A stretch of 50,247 bases of DNA from NCBI GenBank assembly GCA_944380885.1, contig CALWIZ010000015.1, positions 1-50,247 of the forward strand, in the 5' to 3' direction. The translations under genes and the position numbers were made by a program. The notes beneath the pieces are model-generated. The model worked only from the letters and a program-made list of their open reading frames with translations, had not been told where the DNA came from and ran no database searches. Positions 1 to 5,715 of this stretch are shown here, piece by piece. The DNA comes from an uncultured Clostridia bacterium (GTDB lineage Bacteria; Bacillota; Clostridia; Oscillospirales; Acutalibacteraceae). Each line of letters begins with the position of its first letter. Position 1 is the first letter of the stretch.

Positions 1-324
1 CTGTTTGCCACCGGAGGGACGGACAATCCGCTGAACTATGTAGTGCTGGTTGTTTCCATCCTGTGTATGAGCCTGTTCTTCTCTATTCATTATCTTACGA
101 TTTACTATCTGCTCCAGCCGTACAATGCAGGAACGGAACTAAAAAGTGGTACTTATAAGATCATTTTGTGGGTAACTTATTTTATTTGTTTTTACATTAT
201 GCGGCTTCGTATGCCGATTATGATGTTCGGAGTAATGACGATTGTTTTCTGTGTTCTTTACAGCATTGTCGCCAGCATTTTGGTATACCGCCTTGCACCG
301 AAAACCTTTAGACTTAGAACATAA
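1..324 (+). CDS. C-terminal part of a multi-pass membrane protein (5' end outside window)
   Basis: The frame is open from the first base of the window, so only the 3' end of the gene is present (about 107 codons). The visible part has three hydrophobic stretches: residues about 14-38 of the fragment, a second around the IILWVTYFICFYIM segment, and a third ending in a short basic tail. This resembles the C-terminal half of an ABC-2 type permease or a related exporter, but nothing diagnostic is left. A GTG at 43 could be read as a start, but it lies inside the first hydrophobic segment with no ribosome binding site, so truncation by the window edge is the better reading. The zinc-ribbon gene follows after about 50 bases. 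Confidence 0.6.
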   Translation: MFATGGTDNPLNYVVLVVSILCMSLFFSIHYLTIYYLLQPYNAGTELKSGTYKIILWVTYFICFYIMRLRMPIMMFGVMTIVFCVLYSIVASILVYRLAPKTFRLRT

Positions 325-375
325 CGGGGCGGCTTTACTGCCGGAAATCCATAAAAAGAAACGGAGGATTTATTT

Positions 376-570
376 ATGAGAAAGTGTCTCAGATGTGGAA
401 CGGAAATGAAAGAAAACTGCGCCATCAAGGTAGAAGGCGCAGGATACGGAATTGTAATGTCATCGGACGAAAATAAGCTGTTCGGCGGCAGGATCGGCAA
501 GCCGAAGGTAGCAATCTGTCCCAAGTGCGGCGAAGTCTCCATCTATGTGGAAGATGTAGAGAAGCTGTGA
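376..570 (+). CDS. Small zinc-ribbon protein
   Basis: This 64-residue protein has two CxxC knuckles, CLRCG at residues 4-8 and CPKCG near residue 51, with about 43 residues between them. That pattern is typical of a zinc ribbon. Between the knuckles it carries the hydrophilic stretch LFGGRIGKPKVAI, seen in a common group of small Clostridia proteins usually labelled nucleic acid-binding. The start is set by GGAGG at 363-367, nine bases upstream of the ATG. The upstream membrane protein and downstream lipoprotein are on the same strand with short gaps, so co-transcription is plausible. The ligand and role are unknown; nucleic acid binding is inferred only from the fold. Confidence 0.7.
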   Translation: MRKCLRCGTEMKENCAIKVEGAGYGIVMSSDENKLFGGRIGKPKVAICPKCGEVSIYVEDVEKL

Positions 571-592
571 CGGTAAATGGAGGCGGTATGAA

Positions 593-1214
593 ATGAAAAA
601 GATTTTATCTGTGTTTTTGATGTCATTCATCGTATTCGCTCTCTCTGCTTGCAATGCTGATGTCGTGAAGATGGAAGATTATGAGTGGAAAATGAGAACG
701 GTTAAAATACAAACAAATTTTCAAGGAAAGTTTCGGAAACGCAGATGTTTGGGAAGGGAAAACAGACTGTCTTCTCAGCGATGGTATGACGGTCAATTAT
801 TCCGGAGAAGCCAAAACAATAAAAAGCAAAGAGATGTTTTCCCTTGGAAATGAATTTGTACTTACCGTGGGATATCAGGTTTCGGGGAACGAAGGAAGAA
901 AATACAATACTTATTCATCTGTTTCATTTGCGGATATTGAACTCAGAATATTTGACAATGCTTCAAAAATAGAACTTCTTCAAAACAGTAAAATTATAGG
1001 TCGGTACGAAGGACTTCCAACATCGGATTCAAGTGCTTATTCTTTAAAATATAAAAACGGTGAGATCAGTGTAACGAAGGGCGGAGAGAAAATTATTTCC
1101 GCCGCAGTGCAGATAAGCGATGAAAAAACAGCCATTACGCTGCGTAACGGTGAAATATACAGATATTCCGTTTTCAAAAATATTGTAATCAAGATACCGC
1201 TTCGGCATGAATAA
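593..1214 (+). pseudogene. Lipoprotein gene interrupted by a one-base frameshift
   Basis: The ATG at 593 begins a lipoprotein signal peptide: a basic MKK start, a hydrophobic core and lipobox LSAC with Cys at residue 20. The motif MEDYEWKMRTV follows, typical of small Clostridia lipoproteins of unknown function. After codon 43 this frame turns into a basic, unlike sequence and stops at 853. The next frame is open across the same place, reads sensibly from about 720 (FKESFGNADVWEGKTD) and runs to 1214. Removing one T from the TTTT run at 718-721 would join the two parts into one protein of about 207 residues. Either the gene is broken, or the base is a sequencing or assembly error. A short restart from the ATG at 786 is possible but has no good ribosome binding site. 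Confidence 0.65.
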
Positions 1215-1261
1215 CTTACATGATATTATGATTGTATATTCAAAATATAAGTAAGGAAAAT

Positions 1262-1378
1262 ATGTTTAATTACAAAGAATATAGAACTTTATATGTACTG
1301 AAATGCATGCGGCGATATCCCATAAAAATCTTAAAAAACAGTTCTATGAAAACTTTCATAAATAACCGCTTTTTTTAA
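1262..1378 (+). CDS. Possible 38-residue basic small protein
   Basis: An ATG preceded by AAGGA (1254-1258) opens a 38-codon frame rich in Lys, Arg, Tyr and Phe, starting MFNYKEYRTL. It has no membrane segment and no motif I recognise. It lies in the AT-rich gap after the broken lipoprotein, where short frames arise easily by chance, so this is a weak call based only on the ribosome binding site and position. Confidence 0.2.
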   Translation: MFNYKEYRTLYVLKCMRRYPIKILKNSSMKTFINNRFF

Positions 1379-1490
1379 TTTTATAACTAATGCAAATAAA
1401 TAAAAGCATATCACTCCGCCGAAGCGCTCTTTTTCCGAATGGCTACACGCAGAGCAGGGGAGAGAATACTTGAATAACAGCGATAATAAT

Positions 1491-1521
1491 GAAAAAAAGT
1501 CCCGTTAAATCAACGGGACTT
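1491..1521 (-). terminator. Intrinsic terminator of the small membrane protein gene
   Basis: A 9-bp stem (1498-1506 with 1512-1520, AGTCCCGTT/AACGGGACT) has a 5-base loop. Read on the minus strand it is followed by a run of seven T, as expected for an intrinsic terminator of the gene ending at 1568. The plus-strand tail is only TTTT, so it may also act weakly on the lipoprotein gene. Confidence 0.75.
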
Positions 1522-1567
1522 TTGGGACCGACACTCAAAATGGAACCGGTCCTAAAACCAAAGATTT

Positions 1568-2050
1568 TTACAAAAAATATTTAAAATTTGTTTTAGACCT
1601 GATAAATGAAGTTATAAGCGAATAAATAAAAAAAGCTATATCAAAATAAAAAATATATGAGGCAGCCATAATCAAATCAAACCCTATTCCAAACATTGAC
1701 ATGCTTCCGCTAATCCATGGCGATGCAAATCCAACTATCATAGCTTCAATAGAATAAGGAAGTGCGGCAATTACAAAAAAAGATACCGAACAAACTACTG
1801 TCATAAATGAAAACATGGGTCGTTTTATAGCAAAAACAGTTCCTAAACAGGATAAAAATAAAATCATCATTACAAAATATGGTTGAATGAAGCTTAAGCT
1901 ATTGCCAAAAAAACCGATAAAACACTCATAAAAATTTCGTTTTTCATGAAACGGCAAAAAAGCAACAATTATAACAAACACAAAAACGCAAATGTGTAAC
2001 ACCAAACTGCAAATACTTACAATGTGATATATTTTGTCGTTTTTAATCAT
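1568..2050 (-). CDS. Small four-helix membrane protein, unknown function
   Basis: This is a 160-residue protein with about four hydrophobic segments (residues about 10-32, 55-78, 82-105 and 122-150), short loops and no soluble domain. I do not recognise the family. The ATG at 2050 is preceded by GGCGGTGA at a good distance. The gene is much more AT-rich than the housekeeping genes to its right, with many AAA, ATA and TTT codons. That fits an accessory, perhaps acquired, gene next to a tRNA cluster. It ends at the terminator at 1491-1521 and appears to be transcribed alone. Confidence 0.6.
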   Translation of the reverse strand: MIKNDKIYHIVSICSLVLHICVFVFVIIVAFLPFHEKRNFYECFIGFFGNSLSFIQPYFVMMILFLSCLGTVFAIKRPMFSFMTVVCSVSFFVIAALPYSIEAMIVGFASPWISGSMSMFGIGFDLIMAASYIFYFDIAFFIYSLITSFIRSKTNFKYFL

Positions 2051-2104
2051 ATAATATCACCGCCTTTAAGTGTATTATAGCATAAAAGCGGCAAAGGGGC
2101 AATA

Positions 2105-2210
2105 ATTATTCATTATTCATCAGCGAAGCGACTTCATTCTTCATTATTCATTTGAAAATCCGTTCTTTATTTAATGAATAATGAATGATGAAAAATGAAT
2201 AGTGAATAAT
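2105..2210. repeat. AT-rich imperfect palindromic repeat (possible MITE-like or REP-like element)
   Basis: Two arms (2105-2151 and 2173-2210) are near-perfect inverted copies built from ATTATTCA/TGAATAAT units. The left arm carries an extra segment, CAGCGAAGCGACT, at 2121-2133 that contains a small palindrome of its own. The repeat ends at the terminator of tRNA-Cys. It encodes nothing. Elements of this look, with ATGAATAATGAAT arms and a CGCTTCGC core, are typical of dispersed repeats in Clostridia genomes, but copy number cannot be judged from one window. Confidence 0.6.
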
Positions 2211-2217
2211 ACAAACA

Positions 2218-2247
2218 AAAATCCGCCCTCTTACGAGAACGGATTTT
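2218..2247 (-). terminator. Terminator after tRNA-Cys
   Basis: On the minus strand an 8-bp stem (AAAATCCG/CGGATTTT, 2218-2225 with 2240-2247) just downstream of tRNA-Cys ends in a T-rich tail. It would end the tRNA transcript. Confidence 0.75.
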
Positions 2248-2251
2248 CGTT

Positions 2252-2326
<75 letters not shown>

Positions 2327-2336
2327 GTGTGTTTTT

Positions 2337-2371
2337 TAAAAAAAGGACGCTTAAGTGATTTTAAGCGTCCT
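2337..2371 (-). terminator. Terminator between tRNA-Gly and tRNA-Cys
   Basis: An 11-bp perfect stem, AGGACGCTTAA/TTAAGCGTCCT (2344-2354 with 2361-2371), has a 6-base loop. On the minus strand it is followed by T7 (the A run at 2337-2343). It lies immediately after the CCA end of tRNA-Gly. Confidence 0.85.
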
Positions 2372-2372
2372 G

Positions 2373-2448
2373 TGGAGCGGATTACGAGGCTCGAACTCGC
2401 TACCTCCACCTTGGCAAGGTGGCGCTCTACCAGATGAGCTAAATCCGC
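2373..2448 (-). tRNA. tRNA-Gly (GCC)
   Basis: A 76-base cloverleaf with acceptor stem GCGGATT/AATCCGC, anticodon GCC within CTTGCCAAG, T loop GTTCGAGCC, discriminator T73 as usual for bacterial Gly, and an encoded CCA. It is only three bases from tRNA-Phe. Confidence 0.95.
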
Positions 2449-2451
2449 ATA

Positions 2452-2527
2452 TGGTGCCTCCGGTCGGAATCGAACCAACGACACGGGGATTTTCAGTCCC
2501 CTGCTCTACCGACTGAGCTACAGAGGC
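2452..2527 (-). tRNA. tRNA-Phe (GAA)
   Basis: A 76-base cloverleaf with acceptor GCCTCTG/CGGAGGC (one G-U pair), anticodon GAA within CTGAAAA, T loop GTTCGATTC, discriminator A73 and an encoded CCA. Confidence 0.95.
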
Positions 2528-2537
2528 AAATGGGCAA

Positions 2538-2614
2538 TGGCGACCTGGATGGGGCTCGAACCCACGACCTCTAGCGTGACAGGCTAGCGTTCTAACCAAC
2601 TGAACTACCAGGCC
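2538..2614 (-). tRNA. tRNA-Asp (GTC)
   Basis: A 77-base cloverleaf with acceptor GGCCTGG/CCAGGTC, anticodon GTC within CTGTCAC, T loop GTTCGAGCC, discriminator G73 (the Asp identity base) and an encoded CCA. Confidence 0.95.
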
Positions 2615-2618
2615 ACAA

Positions 2619-2694
2619 TGGTGGGAACAACAGGGCTCGAACCTGTGACCCTCTGCTTGTAAGGCAGATGCTCTCCCAGCTGAGCTATGCTCCC
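2619..2694 (-). tRNA. tRNA-Val (TAC)
   Basis: A 76-base cloverleaf with acceptor GGGAGCA paired to TGTTCCC (one G-U), anticodon TAC within CTTACAA, T loop GTTCGAGCC, discriminator A73 and an encoded CCA. It is the first gene of the five-tRNA array, about 50 bases downstream of the promoter. Confidence 0.95.
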
Positions 2695-2742
2695 GATTGT
2701 GTACCGCCCGGTTTGCTGTACCACTCACCGGCGACAAGCAAT

Positions 2743-2771
2743 ATATTACCATAAGACAATTATTTTGTCAA
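2743..2771 (-). promoter_or_regulatory. Promoter of the tRNA array
   Basis: On the minus strand a perfect -35 TTGACA (2766-2771) and a -10 TAATAT (2743-2748) are separated by exactly 17 bases. The -35 overlaps the hslO stop codon at 2768-2770. Its strength and position fit a stable-RNA promoter. Confidence 0.85.
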
Positions 2772-3661
2772 GTACTTTTTTTACTTTTTTTACTTTTTAT
2801 AAGTTTTTGTATTTCTTCTTTGGTAAAGGTATATTTCTTGCCGCAGAACTCGCATCTTACTTCAGTGTTCGCCTGTGCTGACGCCATTTCTTCAAGGTCT
2901 TTGACTGAAAGGGAGGATAGTACTTTTTCGGTACGCGCTTTAGAACAGCGGCATTTGTATACCGCTTCTTCGGTGTAGAGAATTTCCACATCGAACCCCG
3001 AAAGCACGCCTTTTACTATCTCCTCAATATTTTTCCCCGAATCAAGCTGTTCTGTTACCGGCGGGGCGTTTTTAAGATTTTCCTCAAGACGGCTTATTGT
3101 ATCTTCGCCCGCCGCCGGCAGGAGCTGGATTATATATCCGCCGGCTTTTTTTACCGTCAGGTCGGGATTTACAAGAACGCCGAGTGCGCATACAGTCGGT
3201 ATCTGCTCGCTTACGGCGTAATACGAGGTTATGTCCTCCGCGATTTCACCGGATACAATCGGCACGAAACCGTTGTACGGCTCTTTCATTCCGAGGTCTT
3301 TCATAACAAAAACGTTTCCGTCTTTTCCGACCGCGCCGCCTACGTCGAGCTTGCCGTCCGCTCTGAGCGGAATTTCGACAACCGGATTGCCGACACAGCC
3401 TCTGACATTGCCCGACGAATCGGCGGAAGCCGTAAGCGCCCCCGCGGGACCGCCTCCGTCAATCTTTACGGTTATGGTATCTTCTTTCCCTTTAAGCATA
3501 TTTCCCATCATCGAAGCGGCTGTGAGCAGTCTGCCGAGAGCTGCGGTAACAACCGCAGAGGTCTTGTGGAGCTGTTCGGCTTTTGCCGCAATATCGGTAC
3601 TGTCTATTGCCGACGCCATTACCGCGCCGTCTTTTGTTATACATCTTATCAGCTTACCCAT
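2768..3661 (-). CDS. hslO: Hsp33 redox-regulated holdase chaperone
   Basis: This 297-residue cytosolic protein has the usual length of Hsp33. The C-terminal redox switch is intact: a CxC pair (KCRCSK, around residues 236-238) and a CxxC pair (CEFC, around 270-273) that bind zinc when reduced. In this family, oxidation of these four cysteines and unfolding of the linker activate ATP-independent binding of unfolded proteins. The N-terminal domain carries the family-like GNVRGCVGNP and SGEIAEDITSYY stretches. The tail is unusually Lys-rich (KLIKSKKSKKST). Its ATG lies inside the last codons of the methyltransferase gene (an ATGGGTAA overlap of 8 bases), so the two are translationally coupled. 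Confidence 0.95.
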   Translation of the reverse strand: MGKLIRCITKDGAVMASAIDSTDIAAKAEQLHKTSAVVTAALGRLLTAASMMGNMLKGKEDTITVKIDGGGPAGALTASADSSGNVRGCVGNPVVEIPLRADGKLDVGGAVGKDGNVFVMKDLGMKEPYNGFVPIVSGEIAEDITSYYAVSEQIPTVCALGVLVNPDLTVKKAGGYIIQLLPAAGEDTISRLEENLKNAPPVTEQLDSGKNIEEIVKGVLSGFDVEILYTEEAVYKCRCSKARTEKVLSSLSVKDLEEMASAQANTEVRCEFCGKKYTFTKEEIQKLIKSKKSKKST

Positions 3662-4415
3662 TTTTTGTTTCCTTTACTTTCCTTGTAATATAAAGCGCAC
3701 GCTCTGTTCTGCTGCCTGCCGGCTCATCGCTCATATCGTCAAGAACCGCCACGGTTTCAAGCCCAGCGGCTTTAATCGCTGTGTCAAGCTCTTCAGCAGT
3801 GTAGGCGCGTTCAGAAAAATCCTCGCTGCTTCTTTTATAAATTCCGTTTTCTTCCACGAAAAAATCAAGATAGATATCCGTGACAAGGCTTTTTTCATCG
3901 GTTGAATTGCGCCAGGCGCAGAAAATATTATCCTGTTCTATAATAAATGTATTGTCGGCAAGTACGGTTTTATGCTTAAAAACCGTATTTACATCAAAAA
4001 TAAAAAGCCTGCCGGTCTCAAGAAAAAGCGTGACGCGGGAAATTGCACGGCAAAGATTTTTGTAATCGGTAATATGGTTAAGACTATCCATACAGCATAC
4101 AGCGCCGTCCACAGTTCCGTAAAGGTCAAGTTTTTCGGCTTTCTGACAGAGAAAAAGCACATCTGTACCGAGTGCGGAAGAATTTGCGCGCGCTGTTTCC
4201 AGCATTTCTTCGGACATATCCACCCCTATAACCTCGAAGCCTTTAAGCGCGAACTGATTTGAAAATCCTCCCGTGCCGCAGGCGACATCAAGCAGCAATG
4301 CGGGTCGCCTGTCATATTTCTCAAAGAGCTTTATCAGTCTTGACGTCCTCGAACGATAATCAACATCACTCATAAGCCGGTCGTAGACTTCTGCAAAACT
4401 CGTGTAGCTACCCAT
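3654..4415 (-). CDS. SAM-dependent methyltransferase (class I)
   Basis: A 253-residue class I methyltransferase. Motif I is LLDVACGTGGFSNQ near residue 45, followed by GVDMS with the acidic residue at the end of strand 2. The later VDGAVCCMDSLNHI segment fits motif IV. The N-terminal MGSYTSFAEVYDRLMSDVDY is typical of small-molecule methyltransferases of this group; the substrate cannot be read. I chose the ATG at 4415 because GGGAG lies 7-10 bases upstream. A longer frame reaching 4511 would run through the promoter. It overlaps hslO by 8 bases and forms a two-gene operon with it. Confidence 0.85.
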   Translation of the reverse strand: MGSYTSFAEVYDRLMSDVDYRSRTSRLIKLFEKYDRRPALLLDVACGTGGFSNQFALKGFEVIGVDMSEEMLETARANSSALGTDVLFLCQKAEKLDLYGTVDGAVCCMDSLNHITDYKNLCRAISRVTLFLETGRLFIFDVNTVFKHKTVLADNTFIIEQDNIFCAWRNSTDEKSLVTDIYLDFFVEENGIYKRSSEDFSERAYTAEELDTAIKAAGLETVAVLDDMSDEPAGSRTERALYITRKVKETKNG

Positions 4416-4455
4416 CTGATTTTCTCCCTCTTTAAAGGCGTATATTTTCCCTGAC

Positions 4456-4484
4456 ATTTTAACATATAAGAAGAATAAAGTCAA
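4456..4484 (-). promoter_or_regulatory. Promoter of methyltransferase-hslO operon
   Basis: On the minus strand, TTGACT (4479-4484), 17 bases, then TAAAAT (4456-4461), about 40 bases before the chosen start codon. Confidence 0.75.
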
Positions 4485-4520
4485 ATTGTATAAAGGGGTA
4501 TAATTCGGCATTTTTTACAC

Positions 4521-4549
4521 TTGAATAAATTGTCGGAAAATGTTAAAAT
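4521..4549 (+). promoter_or_regulatory. Promoter of the yhaO-yhaN operon
   Basis: TTGAAT (4521-4526), a 17-base spacer and TAAAAT (4544-4549) sit 32 bases upstream of the first start codon, divergent from the methyltransferase promoter. Confidence 0.75.
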
Positions 4550-4581
4550 CAACTTGGCTTAAAATATGGGGAGATGATACG

Positions 4582-5715
4582 ATGAGCAGTGTTAAAATAC
4601 TGCACTGTGCGGATATACATATAGGCGCCGCGGAGAGCTTTTTAGGCGCCAGGGCGGACTCGAGACGGTACGAGACCGTACTTACGTTTGAGAAAATAAT
4701 CGATACTGCCGTAAGCGCCGGAGCGGATGTCGTCGCGATAGCCGGAGACCTTTTTGACTCTAATACGGCGGACGCCAGGTTTTACAGACCGGTATTTGAA
4801 AAAATGGCTTCTGTTCCTGATATAAAAATATTGTTCGCGGCGGGCAATCATGACCCGCTTTTGTCATCTTCTCCTTTTTTAAAATATGAAAAACCCGGAA
4901 ATCTTTATGTTTTTCCGGAAAATGACAGCTGTATTACTTTTGACGATATAAAGCTGAGGGCTTACGGCAGGTCGTTCGGCAATATTTATATGCAGGGCGA
5001 GCAGTTGTTCGGCATTACTCCTCCGGACGACGGGTATGTTAATATTATGGTGCTGCACGGCGAGCTTACCGGAGATCTTTCATCGCAGTACAACGCGGTG
5101 ACCGCCGAGTTTATAAAAAATTCCGGAATGGATTATATCGCTCTCGGGCATATACATAAGCGCAGCGAGCTTCAGAAAATCGGAAACACTTATTTCGCTT
5201 ACTGCGGCTGCCCTGAGGGTCAGGGCTTTGATGAGACGGGGGAAAAAGGTGTCTATGTGGGAACGGTAGGGAAATCCCTTTGCGCGCTTGAATTTGTACC
5301 GCTCGCGAAACGGCGCCATTTCCATATTAAGACCGATGTGACCGGGCTTGCTTCACAGGCGGAAATAATAAATAAAATATCGGAGGATATAAAGAATACG
5401 GCAGGAAGCGGCTGGGAGGAAAATCTTTATAAAATCGAGCTTGCAGGCGGTGTGAAAGACGGTACTGCCGTAAACGCAACGGAAATCACGGCGAGAATTT
5501 CAGAAGCGGTGTATTACGCGAAGGTGAAGGACAGTACAGTGCCGGCGCTGGATATAGAGCAGCTCGCGTCTGAAATATCACTTAAAGGTCTTTTTGTCAA
5601 GAATATGCTTTCCCGTATGGAAAACGCTTCTGAGGACGAGAAAGAAGAACTTGCGGCGTCGCTGCGGCTGGGTCTTAAAGCCTTTGATTCGGAGGTGGCT
5701 TACAGTGAAGATTAA
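4582..5715 (+). CDS. yhaO: YhaO-type metallophosphoesterase (DNA repair exonuclease family)
   Basis: A 377-residue calcineurin-like phosphoesterase of the SbcD/Mre11 superfamily. The metal-binding motifs are in order: CADIHIG (residues 9-15), GDLFDS, AGNHDP, VLHGEL and ALGHIHKR. B. subtilis YhaO, the closest type, is about 400 residues and pairs with the ATPase YhaN. The same pairing is seen here: the stop codon overlaps the start of the next gene by 11 bases. The start at 4582 follows GGGAG; an in-frame ATG at 4540 overlaps the promoter and is less likely. Predicted role: metal-dependent DNA end processing together with the ATPase. Substrate details are inferred from the family. Confidence 0.85.
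   Translation: MSSVKILHCADIHIGAAESFLGARADSRRYETVLTFEKIIDTAVSAGADVVAIAGDLFDSNTADARFYRPVFEKMASVPDIKILFAAGNHDPLLSSSPFLKYEKPGNLYVFPENDSCITFDDIKLRAYGRSFGNIYMQGEQLFGITPPDDGYVNIMVLHGELTGDLSSQYNAVTAEFIKNSGMDYIALGHIHKRSELQKIGNTYFAYCGCPEGQGFDETGEKGVYVGTVGKSLCALEFVPLAKRRHFHIKTDVTGLASQAEIINKISEDIKNTAGSGWEENLYKIELAGGVKDGTAVNATEITARISEAVYYAKVKDSTVPALDIEQLASEISLKGLFVKNMLSRMENASEDEKEELAASLRLGLKAFDSEVAYSED

Larger units (their letters stand above)
1215..1567. other. AT-rich intergenic region
   Basis: This stretch of about 350 bases lies between two convergent genes. Apart from the weak 38-codon frame and the hairpins near 1498-1552, I see no gene, tRNA or promoter. A second inverted repeat follows the terminator hairpin: a GGGACCG arm at 1523-1529 can pair with CGGTCC at 1547-1552. 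Confidence 0.6.

Noticed and set aside
2351..2752. Open frame of 133 codons on the minus strand
   Set aside because: It runs through four tRNA genes; the apparent protein is an artefact of tRNA sequence.
3231..3905. 224-codon plus-strand frame
   Set aside because: Antisense to hslO and the methyltransferase; both of those have clear family motifs.
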